A DNA stretch of 64,000 bases from Maratus speciosus (GCA_963932465.1 OZ010799.1:155740761-155804760); one strand, 5' to 3'. Counted from the first letter of the stretch, positions 1-10,494 are shown. Made by a program: numbers and translations. The notes: generated by a model from the letters alone, not told the origin.

Positions 1-545
1 ATTTTTGTTCTCAGACGCATCCAATTGGTAGATTCTCTTATTCAGAAGCTATATAATGTACCGTAATGATCGATTTTTTGATAGAGCAGAATATATTTCA
101 AAAAATGATGTCAAAGTGGACTTTTGAACAGCATTTCCCGAAGCGATTGTGTTAGAAACGAAAAGTATTGTCCTACTGAGAAAATAATTGTTTATAAATC
201 AAGTTTTAATTAATTGAATGAAAAATAAAAACACAGGTCGCTTATAAATCTCTTCAAAAATCTCGTCAGCAAGTTTCATATTTTTTTCTATTAAAAATGA
301 ATCTGAAAATGTGCCAGAAAATTTTGAGTTGTTGAGCATGGGAAAGTATTTTTTTTAATACCGCCTTAACATGATTCTGATAAAACCAGCTATTACATAA
401 AAATGAAATAAAAACTCGTCAAAAGCAACCAGATAAAATTGTTAAAGTGTGTTTATCTCTAATCATAATTTAGTTTTTGTTGGTGAAATTTGTATACTTA
501 ACTTCGAAATCTACCTCCGCCTGTAGGCCGGGCCGGCAGGGATTT
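1..545. mobile_element. Fragment of GC-rich-ended DNA transposon
   Basis: Positions 1-380 resemble 40170-40520, an inner part of the GC-rich element at 39590-41056: shared phrases include a stretch about attctcttattcagaagc and the tgttgagca block. A GGCCGGGCCGGCAGG tract at about 525-540 resembles the GC-rich ends of that family. The left part lies outside the window. No coding frame is seen. Class (hAT-like) is inferred from the family copy with both ends. Confidence 0.5.
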
Positions 546-1110
546 TTTAAATAAAGATTTAATATTGTACTTGCTCATAGGCGGTAATGTGAAATCAAAT
601 TTCAGTTAATATGTTTAATATTATGTTTTTAGATATGCAATTGCCAGTAGATTTCTTTTTTTCCCCTTTCTGTGCCTTTTTTTTTCGGTTTTGATATTTG
701 TTTGTTCTATAAAATGTATTTCAGAAATTGTGAAGAGTTCTGCCTCTATTTACGGAGTATGTTATGTATTTATCTACGAGTAATAAAGTCACTTATATTT
801 TTTTTAACTGATGTGCGATTAAAAATTGTTTAAGTTTCAGCCTTTTACCCCTTTTTGCTTTTACAAATACATGATTCTATTTGATCAGAAAGTATTCATT
901 TATCATCTATGATATTACATTTGTAAATCATGTTTGTAATGCCTTGTCGTTGAAAATTCTTATTAATTAAACAGTGTTTGGAGATTTCTGCTTCATTTCT
1001 TAATGTACTGTAATATATAATCATATGCATTATTATATTGTTTCTTGTTGTAAAGTTTATAATAATGTTGTTAATGCGTAAGAAATGTGTTTTTGATTGT
1101 ACAGCCTTTG
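546..1110. other. No gene recognised; AT-rich spacer
   Basis: AT-rich sequence with T tracts. I see no convincing coding frame, RNA gene or transposon end here. The short minus-strand frame over 896-1180 runs through the end of the next element and is treated as chance. Confidence 0.5.
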
Positions 1111-1318
1111 TTAACCCCTTGGGGACGAGCGACATGTATAACTGCCGCATGAAGCGATCAGAATTCTTGTTTTTCCTCACCAGTAAAATTTTACTGTAAA
1201 ATTTGCCTTATTTAATCAGCGCATTTTCTCGATTCAAGAAGACACAAATTTCTGTTTTTAAAAAACGGTGACAAAAGATTAAAAATTTCGTAAAAGGCTG
1301 CCGCCCCGAAGGGGTTAA
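1111..1318. mobile_element. Short MITE with TTAA target duplication
   Basis: TTAA at 1111-1114 and 1315-1318 flank a 200-bp body whose ends are inverted repeats: CCCCTTGGGG on the left, and CCCCGAAGGGG on the right. TTAA duplication is the hallmark of piggyBac-type transposition, so this is inferred to be a non-autonomous piggyBac-like element. It has no coding capacity. Confidence 0.6.
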
Positions 1319-1619
1319 GCTATAATTTAATTAGTTTTAGATTGGATTAAAAAAAAAATCCTTGCAGATTGTAGGAAATTATTTTTCAAATCATTACGAA
1401 TGATACTGAGACATTGAAAACTTATTCAAAATGCAGAGAATAAATAAATAAATAAATAAACGAAGAAATCATGAAACTATGATGGTAATCGAATTGCAGT
1501 AAAATTTCCGCATCTTCACGGAAATTTTTTTCCAGGTAAAGCGATTGCGTGAATGTATAAGAAAATAGCGAATATGGATTGGAAAATACCTTGACAGATA
1601 ACAATGCTAAAACTCAATT
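1319..1619. other. Spacer with (AAAT)n microsatellite
   Basis: No gene is visible. An (AAAT)n tract lies at about 1439-1461. Otherwise ordinary AT-rich sequence up to the TA that precedes the fold-back element. Confidence 0.5.
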
Positions 1620-2066
1620 TACAGAGGTGTGAAAATTATTAGAATATTTGTGAAATTTACAATAAAATCTTGTTATATTAAAGAAATAATACATATTTAA
1701 TATTTAGTGTGCATCCCCTTCTGTTTTATTAAAGATTCGATACGCATGCGTTTTTGGCAATTAATTTGTATTTCGTTGTCATGGTGTCAAATTTGGAAGA
1801 GTCTTTCTATCAGACCATTCTTGTTTGTGACGTTGCATTTCCTTAATTTTTTTCTTTACAATGGCCCAAAGATTCTCTTTGGGGTTCATATCTGGACTGT
1901 TTCCAGGCCATGGAAGTGTTTTCTGTGATGAAAAATTAAAGAAATGCAATTTCACAAACAAGAATGGTCTGATAGAAAGACTCATCCAAATTTGTCACCA
2001 TGACAACGAAATACAAATTAATTGCCAGAAACTCATACAAAGTATGCCAAGACGTATCGAATCTTT

Positions 2067-2100
<34 letters not shown>

Positions 2101-2221
2101 AAGGGTATGCACATTAAATATTAAATGAATCGTTTTTTTTAATAATGTATTATTTCTTTAATATAACAAGATTTTATTAAAAATTTCACAATTACACTCT
2201 AATAATTTTCACACCTCTGTA
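1620..2221. mobile_element. Tc1-type fold-back (inverted duplicate) element
   Basis: TA dinucleotides at 1620-1621 and 2220-2221 flank terminal inverted repeats beginning CAGAGGTGTGAAAATTA. Inside, both arms carry the same Tc1 transposase 3' segment in opposite orientation. The minus-strand reading of the left arm (about 1779-1940) gives WPGNSPDMNPKENLW, the Tc1 block around the third catalytic residue; the right arm repeats its downstream part on the plus strand before an A tract at 2071-2098. The element is therefore a palindromic deletion product that kept both ends and two head-to-head copies of the transposase tail. It cannot make a transposase. A second copy lies at 54491-55295. Confidence 0.75.
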
Positions 2222-2224
2222 AAT

Positions 2225-2515
2225 TGTCATTTTCACTATACAAACAAATTTTGTATAAATAAGAAAAATTGTACTCTCAACCCGTTTTCTGGTACAATTT
2301 CCAAATTTTTATGTTTTTTTTTTTTTTTTCTTTACAGTTATGTTTTTTTTTTTCTTCATTGTTTCCATTACACATCGTATAATATAACTTATGTTACTCA
2401 AAAAGTTGAAGTTTATTGAATGAAACAAAGAAAAATAAATAAACATAAAAAAAATTATTCATACACTTCGAAGGCGACATAATTTGAACAGAAAATATAA
2501 TTTTCCTTTCCTTTA
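2225..2515. repeat. Dispersed repeat, copy 1 (pair with 6227-6515)
   Basis: Shares a long diverged match with 6227-6515, including the phrases cccgttttctggtacaattt, tataatataactta and ttattgaatgaaacaaag. No coding frame or clear ends are seen; possibly an interior piece of an older transposon. Confidence 0.55.
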
Positions 2516-2819
2516 AAAAAAAATATTTGTCGGCCAAATTCTATGAATTCTGGGTGTTCACTCTCCATTATATACAATCATGCACTGTATGTATTTTATG
2601 TTACTGCAGCAATAATTACGCAACTGTCTGTATACTCCCTTTGCTAATTGTTTTATGATCATGATAAATGCAGACTCGCGTGTTTTAGATTAATAACATA
2701 TTGCTGAAAAACTGATGACGTCACTGGATGATGTAATATATTTCAGCTGAAATCATATTAAGTGACAGTCAATGTTGGGAGTTCAGGAAAAAAAAAAAAA
2801 AAAAAAAAATTGGCTAGAT
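2516..2819. other. No feature recognised
   Basis: AT-rich spacer ending in an A tract (about 2789-2810). Nothing supportable was seen. Confidence 0.5.
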
Positions 2820-3038
2820 TTTTAGGTACAGGGAAATATTAAACTTCACTGCATTATAGGTCGGGAGACAAGCACATTTAGTAAGCAGAATTTCAGAAAT
2901 ATTTCCGAGTAGGTTTTATAGTGTTTTAATCAGTTTTTTTTTTCAAACCGGAATATCACTTTTCAGGATACTATCATTTCTCAATTAAACATTTTCAGCT
3001 GCATAATTGAGTCTTCTATACATGCAAGAGTAACAAAA
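2820..3038. repeat. Dispersed repeat, left half (split by Tigger-type element)
   Basis: With 4545-4900 this forms one repeat that is also present at about 49610-52290. Both copies share the phrases about attttcagctgcataattga, agtaacaaaata, and later cactataaaaactactcgg. In this copy the two halves are separated by the TA-flanked element at 3041-4542. The other copy is split by different insertions, which confirms the boundaries. Confidence 0.55.
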
Positions 3039-3414
3039 TACAGTGAAATACGTCTAACACGAAAACACTTAACATGAAAAATCGGTTAACATGAAATGAT
3101 ATAGCGTTCCGGCAGTATACTATGCAATTTAATTTTTTTTTTCTTTTAACACGAAACAAAAATTGTTTATCTCGACAAAATTCGCTTTTTATCTAATTAG
3201 TTTGAGTTGAAATTGGTGAATTTTATGTTAAAAGCTCTGTATTTTGGATGAAAATTAGTGAATTTCGTGATTTTTGTAAATTAGCTTAGGTTTTTGCTTA
3301 GATGTTAAATTAGCTTAGGTGAGCACAATTGTTGAGAAATCGGTCCGAAAACAAACTGCCATTTTGCTTCAAATGAAGATGAAGCTGCTTAATGCAGTTG
3401 GTGAAAAAGAAGGA

Positions 3415-3590
3415 CGAAAACAGAAGCCTGCAAAGAATTTGGCATTGCCAATTCTACTTTATCAACGATAATAAAAACAAAGGATCCCATTACGTTAATG
3501 TTTAAGCGCAGTAGGTTTAAGCCAGAGAGAAAACGTATGAGAAAGACAGCTTTGCTTATTTGATTCAAACATGCTAAATCTCAGAATGCT
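3415..3590 (+). pseudogene. pogo/Tigger transposase N-terminal remnant
   Basis: One plus frame reads ACKEFGIANSTLSTIIKN, then a basic stretch with KRSRFKPERKRMRK. This matches the usual helix-turn-helix (CENP-B N-terminal) pattern of Tigger transposases: a lysine-glutamate-phenylalanine-glycine turn followed by STLS and an isoleucine-rich recognition helix. Frames shift before and after and a stop follows at about 3559. The DDE catalytic core is absent, lost or displaced by the insertion starting at 3617. Function is therefore historical only: DNA binding to the element's own ends. Confidence 0.6.
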
Positions 3591-3616
3591 GAAAAAGACA
3601 CTTAAAAAATAACATA

Positions 3617-4310
3617 CAGTGAAACTTCTTTTAAAGGCCACCACTTTTCAAGGGTCAATATTTTTTGGAACGAAAAATTTTCCAATAGACAAAATGTTAA
3701 ATTTACTCCTATTAGGGGCCGCACCTACCCCTCATAAAGGCCATTTTTTTCACGTGTGCCTCAAATCCTAAACAGATGTATTGAATTCCTGAACCAAAAG
3801 ATAAGATTTAAGCAAACAACAGCACTTGCAACAAAGAAGGCCGAGGGAGGTGGGGAGGTCTTAGTAACACAATGAAGGGCCACAAACTTTTCCACAAGTG
3901 AGATAACACACTTTGTTTGACCTTTCAACCTGTAAGGGTTGGGTTGGAGGGGAAACTTGACCCTTTGTTGTGGGCACACAAAGGATAACAGGTTATATAG
4001 AAAAGCTGATTCCACATTTATTAAAACTGTGAATGCATATTGAAGCCCTATTTTTACACTAGAAATTTTATGCTCAGGCTTATGTAAAATTTAAAATTAT
4101 GGCACCTAAATCAAGCCAAAGCAGCAAGAATCAAATAAACAATATTGTTAAAAACAAAGTGAACTTATTGAAAGAATATGCAGATTTTAAAAATCGCGGG
4201 ATAAAAAGAAAGAGAAATGAAAAATTTGGTCACCCCTATTCTAGGGCCACCCCTCATAAAGGCCAATTTTCAATGGAACGGCAGGTGACCCTTACAGAGA
4301 GGTTTCACTG
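3617..4310. mobile_element. Nested TA-flanked element inside the Tigger copy
   Basis: TA at 3615-3616 and 4311-4312 flanks inverted ends: CAGTGAAACTTCTTTTAA on the left and, on the right, GAGAGGTTTCACTG. Subterminal blocks (aaaggccacc on the left, ccacccctcataaaggcc near the right) also recur inverted. The plus frame from 4099 starts MAPKSSQSSKNQINN and is rich in lysine; it could be the beginning of a transposase-like protein but is not recognisable, and it runs out of the element through its right end. Probably a deletion derivative of a pogo-type element. Confidence 0.65.
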
Positions 4311-4544
4311 TATCTGGTTTTTTCCCCAAAAAAACAATATTTTATTACCTGCTTTTTATCCTAATGAATGCAAACTACTAGTAGTTCAACAGGAAATCGA
4401 AATAAAATTTGACGACGTGAAAAATATTTTGTTATTTTTTTTACGAATTATTTACGAATCTTTAAACGCGAAATTCTTTTCACACGAAAAAAAATTCCGC
4501 CCCCCCCCCCCCCGCCAATTTCATATTAAACGTATTTCACTGTA

Positions 4545-4900
4545 ATATTTATGTTAATGCTGTTAATTTATCTTGTTTGTTTGTAAAACATGTTTGTTGA
4601 AGGTGAAAATGTATACTTGAGAATTGATAAGATCCGAAAAATTTACATTCCGAGTCGGATTAGTACAGATTGGATTAAAACGGATCAATGCACTATAAAA
4701 ACTACTCGGAAACGTTTCTGAAAATCACTGTCAGCTAAAGAAACTTCGTTGTTATAAATGCTTCTTTAAATCTGAAAAATGTATTGGTTTCAAAGGTTTC
4801 TAAAGATACAGAACAATTTTAACAGTCGTTAATAATTCGGAAGAAGTTATTGTATATTTTCATTGGTGGCTATATTATATTTTTCTAAATTAGAAACATT
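4545..4900. repeat. Dispersed repeat, right half
   Basis: Continuation of 2820-3038 beyond the Tigger insertion; matches about 50590-50724 and 52042-52290. No coding frame. Confidence 0.55.
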
Positions 4901-4962
4901 TTTTTCCCTACAATGTACATATCGTATCTTAAGAAAAAGACTGCCACAATAAGAAATTTTCC

Positions 4963-6010
4963 GTTTTTACTTTCTTCTGTCTTCAATAGAAGAAAGTATT
5001 GTAATCGAAATTTTTTTCGACTTCAGGTTTTCGACGGATTTACACGTTTTAGGAGTCAGAAATCACAAAAAAAACATGTTTATAGAAAATGTCTGTCTGT
5101 CCGTGTGTCTGTCGCCATTGTACCATCAAAAAATGTATGAATTTATGCATATAATTGAACCAGTTTTTTTTTTTTAAGTTTTTGGCTATAGCAAGCAGGC
5201 CCTTCCTTAATTTGGAAAAAATCCGCCGGTAGGGGGCGCTGTCATAGCGAGTTTTGTGCGATCTTGAATATTGTACCATCGAAAAGTGTATGAAGTTATG
5301 CATAGAATTGAACCAATTTTTTTTTTTTTAAGTTCTTAGCTATGGCAAGCCGGTCCTTCCTTAATTTGGAAAAAATCCGCCTGTAGGGGGTGCTGTAATA
5401 GCGATTTTTGTGCCATTTTGAATATTGTACCATCGAAAAGTGTATGAAGTTATGCATAGAATTGAACCAAATTTTTTGAGTATGTTTTTGGTCATGTCAA
5501 GAAGGTCCTGTCTGAATTCGGAAAAATTCCATCGGAAGGGGGCGCTGTAATAGTGATTTTTGTGCCATTTTCAATATTATACCTTCGAAAAATGTATGAA
5601 GTTATGCATAGAATTGACCAAATTTTTTGTGTACGTTTTTGGTCATGGCAAGAAGGTCCTCCCTGATGTGGAAAAATTCCGCCGGAAGGGGGCGCTGTAA
5701 TAGCGATTTTTGTGTAATCTTCTTAATTTTTCATAGTGCTATTGTACACCATTGGCTCGTGAATCGATGGGAACTTCCCATCCTGATAACCCGACTATTC
5801 GCGACTATTCGTGATTTTAATAAATATCATGATCGAGATTAACTCGTTTTTACTCCGATTAATTGACTGAAGCAGAAATTTAAGATCAAAGTCAAAGTTG
5901 ATACAGTATTGAACTAATAAAAATGAAATATTGACATCTGTAACAACATTTTGAAATATTAAAATATATGAGATAGAAGAAAGTTTTGGGATTGGCACAT
6001 CCAACTAGTT
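4963..6010 (+). mobile_element. Hairpin-ended tandem-repeat element, family F2, copy 1
   Basis: The left end carries a perfect stem ACTTTCTTCT / AGAAGAAAGT (4969-4978 with 4988-4997). A CTGTCTGTCCGTGTG run follows at about 5092-5106, then four units of about 150 bp that each contain a GGGGGCGCTGT-like core (about 5233, 5385, 5538, 5690). The right end shares TTTTGGGATTGGCACATC (about 5983-6001) with copy 2 at 34630-35705, which is in the reverse orientation. A terminal hairpin with a central minisatellite and no protein is the plan of Helentron-associated non-autonomous elements; that class is inference. Confidence 0.55.
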
Positions 6011-6076
6011 TCTTTTTCTTTTCTTTTTTTTTCTTTCTTTCTTTTTTTCTTTTTCTTTTTTTTTTTTTTTTTTTTT
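6005..6076. repeat. T/C low-complexity tract
   Basis: A pyrimidine run made of T blocks with interspersed C. No function seen. Confidence 0.8.
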
Positions 6077-6226
6077 GCTTAAAAGACTTTTAATTACGCA
6101 TAATTCACCGAGAAATAATGTCACAATTTCAGTTTCTATATTTACCGCTAGAGAACTGTTGTGACAGTCTTAAGTGCATACAACGTAACTTTAAATTCTT
6201 CTTTTGTAAACTTCCAGTTTTTCATA

Positions 6227-6268
6227 TTGTGACATTTTTACTATACAAAAAAATTCCGCATAAATAAA

Positions 6269-6299
<31 letters not shown>

Positions 6300-6515
6300 T
6301 AATAAAATACGCAGGCTACCCGTTTTCTGGTACAATTTCAGATTTTTATTTTATTTTTTTTTCTTTATTCTTTTCATTATACATCTTATAATATAACTTA
6401 CGTTATTCAAAAATTTAAACTTATTGAATGAAACAAAGTAAGCAAAAACATTAAAAATTATTCACTTCAAAGGTGAGACATAATTTGAACATAAAATAGA
6501 ATTTTCCTTTTCTTT
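6227..6515. repeat. Dispersed repeat, copy 2 (pair with 2225-2515)
   Basis: Diverged copy of 2225-2515, with an added (AAAT)n(AAT)n microsatellite at about 6262-6305. Confidence 0.55.
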
Positions 6516-6585
6516 TATTCTTCGAAATAAATTAATAGTACTAATAATGAAATTGTTTAGTTTGAAAGTTTTGGTAAGAAAACAT

Positions 6586-7339
6586 TTAAAGGGTTTCAGG
6601 ACTCTTAAAGCTTTAAAGTTTTCGAAATTTTAATTTTTCTAGACGTTAAACTCCTATCTTTTCTGAACATTTTGATATAATGGCTTCCTTGAAATTCTCA
6701 TTAGAGCAGAAGTTATTGCTTTTAGAATAATGCCCGCCCAATAGTTGAAGTGGCGTTTCCGAAACTTTGAAGTCAGTTTTCTCCAAATGACGTTTTTGGA
6801 CATATCACGCACGATACCTCAAGAACTTCTGAATATTTTTCCATGAAATTTTCAAAACATGTGTTTCATGTTAGTCTGTATAAACGGAACCTAAAATTTC
6901 CTTTTTATTGTTCAATAAAATATATTTTTTAGGTGATTATACTGAGGAAATTTAAAAATTTGTATTAGCTAAATACAACTTTGTGTTAAAAATGTAAAAA
7001 ATGCTTTAATACAAGTTTATTTAGGTTCAGTGTGATTATTACAATCTGAAGTATAAGTAGGCACCTAAATTTACATTCTAGTTGCAATATTTATTTTAAT
7101 CCTGCGCGTAATCTGTTATACCAATTTTCTGCTCATCAAATGTCTGACAGTTTGGAGCCCCCTATTAATGCTAATTTTACATCCTGAAATTTTTAAAATA
7201 CATGCAAGAAAGAACATACTTATATCTTTCATCCCAATAAAAATTGTATTTTAAAATCATATACATTTTAAAATATTGAATGTTGAAAAGGATCTTTTTT
7301 TTCATTTTTTCCAATTTTAAGAGTCTTGAGACCCCTTAA
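6586..7339. mobile_element. TTAA MITE family T1, copy 1
   Basis: TTAA at 6586-6589 and 7336-7339. The left end reads AGGGTTTCAGGACTCTTAA and the right end GAGTCTTGAGACCCC, imperfect inverted repeats. The 745-bp body matches 24947-25695 and 46905-47630 along its whole length. No coding frame. Inferred piggyBac-like because of the TTAA target. Confidence 0.75.
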
Positions 7340-7456
7340 CCACAAAATGAAAAAAAAAAAAAAGAAAAGAAAAGAAAGATGTTGGAGCCATCACCAGTAA
7401 TTTTTTGTAAATCAGAAGAACACTTTCCCAATGTAGATAAGAGCGGCCGATTGATG

Positions 7457-7572
7457 GCTTTTCGCTTCTACATTTGTTCGCTGTCATTTCTCCTTTTCTC
7501 TTCGATTAGTGGCAGCAACAGCTACCGTGCAACTGAGCGCAAAATGAGAGACAGGGATCAGGTCAGTACTTA
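7457..7572 (+). other. Possible secreted-protein first exon (weak)
   Basis: From the ATG at 7457 the frame reads MAFRFYICSLSFLLFSSISG, a short basic start followed by a hydrophobic stretch, which looks like a signal peptide. The frame then meets CAG|GTCAGT at about 7560-7568, a good splice-donor match, and stops shortly after at 7571. The frame is also open upstream from 7379. There is no CpG enrichment, no recognised homologue, and no acceptor exon that I can identify, so chance is quite possible. Confidence 0.15.
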
Positions 7573-7740
7573 ACCAGCCCTTATGGGGAAAAAATGGATC
7601 ATTCATTATGTACGCTGGTTGAAGATGGAATGGGTTATACATGTACGTGATGGGGGAATTAAAACTTGCAAAAAGATACAATAGAAGACCAGGTGAAAAC
7701 GTTTAAACTCCAACCGAACGTAATAGATTAATCACTGTTT

Positions 7741-7742
7741 TT

Positions 7743-7779
<37 letters not shown>
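7741..7779. repeat. Poly(A) tract
   Basis: An uninterrupted A run close to 35 bases. It could be a retroposed tail, but no retroelement body is recognisable before it. Confidence 0.8.
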
Positions 7780-7781
<2 letters not shown>

Positions 7782-7925
7782 TGGATTTAAGAATTTTTAT
7801 ATGCTCGTTTACGTATTTGATATTAGTAAAAATTGCTAATAAACTTAGTTAGCATTTATTGTCGCCATATTTAATCGCAGAATATGTAAAGCACATATTG
7901 CAATAAGAAAGCACTAATTACAATT

Positions 7926-8633
7926 CAGGGACCGATTTACACATTTTGGGGCCCTGGGCACAGATGCTTACAGGGGCCCCCTTGCACCGATACTCACAGG
8001 GAGATTGAGTTAAAAAAAAAGAAAGAAAAAACAGTACTTACTAAAATAAACATTATTGACTTTAAAATATCCATTAAAAAATTTAAATGTGATAATCATT
8101 ATTTTACTTTTAAATAAATATTTCAGAATTATAAAATTTAAATAAGTAGACGTTCTGTAATAAATTTTGTGGCATTGATTATCTTTTCCTATACAAGTCT
8201 ATAATCTAGAATGATAAAGTATGCAACAACTAATAATAAATTTTCGACAAAACCAAGCTAAAATTATTTAAAATATTAGGGGGCTCTACTGCCTGCAAGC
8301 TACGCTCACCAACCCCCGAAATAATCTGACGAGAACAGGATCAGGATTAAATAAGAATTAAAAATACAATATATTTTCAAAGTGATAAAGATAAAAGAAA
8401 ATATTCACTATAATAAAATAATTATAAGTGGATGTTTCAGACAAAATATACAACGTTATAAAAATACAATATGGACGCAATAGAACGTAGAATGAAATGT
8501 AAAATTCCATTAGATATTAAAACTGCATCAGATTTTGGACAATAATTGAAAAACCTTCAGCAGCATTTGGGGGGCCCTGAAAACCAAGGTCCCTGGGCCG
8601 GTGCCCCGAATGGCCTGCCATAAATCAGGCATT
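7926..8633. mobile_element. hAT-like non-autonomous element
   Basis: The left end CAGGGACCGATTTACACA and a GGGGCCCTGGGCAC block are matched, inverted and diverged, by ggtccctgggccggtgccc and tggcctgccataaatcagg on the right. CAGGG-type ends with GATTTA are typical of arthropod hAT elements. An 8-bp target duplication is not clear (flanks share ATTACAA), and the interior is non-coding. A cctgcaagctacgctcacc motif at about 8292-8310 resembles one at 49801-49820. Confidence 0.5.
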
Positions 8634-9126
8634 CATTACAAAGTTCGTCAAACCGAATCATCTCTGCAAAAGAGAAATAGAAAAGCTGATGAACGCTGCA
8701 AATTAGTTAATTATTTTAAATTGCGTACAAAACCACATTTGAAAATTCGTATTATTACCGAAGTCTTAGCCCGTTCAACCCTTTATGCCACGACGATACC
8801 TTAAAGTTACCACAGTTTTCTATTCCAATTAAGACACAGCCATTGAATGCATTCGCAATGGTACTTTTAGGAAACAATAGTAAATACTTCCTTTGACCAT
8901 CACTACATAGCAATCGCAGTTCCAGTAAGTTGAAAATTATTCACGAAGCTATTTTGGGGCGTGTGAGTGTCAATTTTGCTTCCATTTTCTTATCCGTAAC
9001 TTTTGCTTGGAAACATCTTAAAGTTTAAAAGTAAGGCTGTCATATATTTTTTTTTTCTTGTTTTAAATATATCACTTGACAACATGTTATGCTAAAAAAG
9101 ACTAATTATAATAATTTTCAAAATAA
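8634..9126. other. No feature recognised
   Basis: Mixed-composition sequence without a supportable gene or repeat end. Confidence 0.45.
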
Positions 9127-9373
9127 AAAAAATATATTACAATTTATCAGACATACAAGTAAAAATTACATAAATACATTTAATACAATTAAAATGCAAA
9201 CTTTTCGAGCTAAATTTTAGCCCCTCATCAGTGCAATAAATAACATTCAAATGACAGAAAACTATAATCATGTTTACAGTTAAACGTAACGAACGTTTGC
9301 TTTTTAATTGTATTAAATGTATTTATGTAATTTTTACTGGTATGTCTGATGAATTGTAATATATTTTTTATTT
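9127..9373. repeat. Long inverted repeat (fold-back) around a hammerhead-like core
   Basis: Arms of about 75 bp (9127-9207 and 9288-9373) are nearly perfect inverted copies, including ttgtattaaatgtatttatg on the right arm. They enclose an 80-bp centre. The arms would form a very long stem in RNA or single-stranded DNA. The centre is described separately. Confidence 0.75.
9205..9303 (-). ncRNA. Hammerhead-ribozyme-like motif
   Basis: On the minus strand the centre reads CTGATGAG, then a self-complementary stretch (GGGCTAAA pairing with TTTAGCTC), then GAAA. This is the conserved hammerhead order: CUGAUGA, stem II, GAAA. The following AGTTTGC pairs with GCAAAC at the other side of the fold-back (9298-9303 on the plus strand as gtttgc), giving stem III, next to GTT, an allowed NUH cleavage triplet. 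The long inverted arms would extend stem III. I could not find a good stem I, so this copy may be decayed. Hammerheads are known in Penelope-like retroelements and retrozymes. Confidence 0.5.
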
Positions 9374-9516
9374 TTAAATCGTATATCAGACGTTAAAAAA
9401 TGATTATTTATTTTAATAATAATTTTCAGTTTGTTTACTTTATGAAGCACTCTTCAAAGCGCTACTTTTGAGTACCGTCGGGACTACGTTGAACAAGATT
9501 TTTGCTTAGATTTTTA
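9374..9516. other. Spacer between two fold-back structures
   Basis: No gene or repeat recognised. Confidence 0.4.
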
Positions 9517-9855
9517 TCCAAAGCTGAAAAATGCTAAAGTGATTTAATACCTTTATTTAGATTAATGCTCGTCTCATCGCATTTGCAAACAAATTTGAAA
9601 AACAATTGTTTTTAAAACTTGTTTGCAAAAATATTTCTATCATGAATGATTTTGAAAATGTCGCCGTTTTTAAAATTTAATTGCAAAAATATTTCTATCA
9701 TGAATGATTTTGAAAATGTCGCCGTTTTTAAAATTTAATTGCAAAAATATTTCTATCATGAATGATTTTGAAAATGTCGCCGTTTGAGGGATGAAACGAG
9801 TGTTAATATAAATAAAGGTATTATATAACTTTTATAGCATTTTTTAGCTTTGTTT
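9517..9855. repeat. Fold-back element with 58-bp central minisatellite
   Basis: Arms at about 9517-9592 and 9783-9855 are inverted copies, sharing taatacctttattta / taaataaaggtatta and further outward aaagctgaaaaatgct / agcattttttagcttt. Between them are three copies of a 58-bp unit (starts near 9631, 9689 and 9747) containing tttctatcatgaatgat. This architecture (inverted arms with tandem core) suggests a fold-back transposon. Confidence 0.65.
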
Positions 9856-10494
9856 CATTGTAAGTGATTAGCATGCATATTTTTATAGATTTTTATCGTT
9901 TGAATACATATGGTGCATAAAAACGCATATATTTACTAGGGATGCGTGGCTGCTAGACGGGTGGATTTTGATACAATGTTGAGGAATATATTGCATAATT
10001 TATGTATGACCCTGATGAATAATAAAGAAAAAAATATGTTATTTTTATCTTTAGGAAAAAAAAATTATATTTTTTTAAAACAAAATGGAAAAAAAAAATT
10101 AGAAATTAGAAAAAAAAATTGTAAAAATATCTTTTAGCATATTATGAATCCTTTTCACTTTTCTACAATTAAAAGTTTGGAAACTTCTTTCAGATATGCT
10201 TTCCATTCGACGACAGTGTTACAACTGTAGAATAACTCTTAAGACGGCAAAACGCTCACTGATGATGCACAAACAGCATCATTATCTAGTCATATATACG
10301 TCATAGACATATATACACCAAATACATGCAGGATAAGTCACATTAAAATAATAATAAAAAATTGGATGTAGTTGTTTTATTTTCTAAGTCTCAATTTATA
10401 ACTCCAACGGTACTTTTTGAAGTGCCACATCATATAATTAGTCGTAATTAACAACAACAACAAAAAATTAAATGTTTTAATTTTAGTGCATATT
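9856..10494. other. No feature recognised
   Basis: AT-rich, with A tracts around 10055-10120. The plus frame at 9946-10137 is lysine-rich low complexity and is not supported as a gene. Confidence 0.45.

Larger units (their letters stand above)
3041..4542 (+). mobile_element. pogo/Tigger-type DNA transposon, decayed
   Basis: TA at 3039-3040 and 4543-4544 flanks inverted ends beginning CAGTGAAATACGT. The interior holds a broken transposase N-terminus (about 3415-3590) with a CENP-B-type helix-turn-helix, which is typical of pogo/Tigger elements. A second TA-flanked element (3617-4310) sits inside it. A C tract at 4500-4513 lies near the right end. The catalytic part is missing, so the element is dead. 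Confidence 0.7.

Noticed and set aside
1779..2124. Overlapping plus and minus frames of 68-87 codons
   Set aside because: They are sense and antisense readings of the duplicated Tc1 transposase tail in the fold-back element.
4099..4545. 148-codon plus-strand frame as a host gene
   Set aside because: It starts inside one transposon, crosses its TA-flanked end and continues through the outer element into a C tract; not a single gene.
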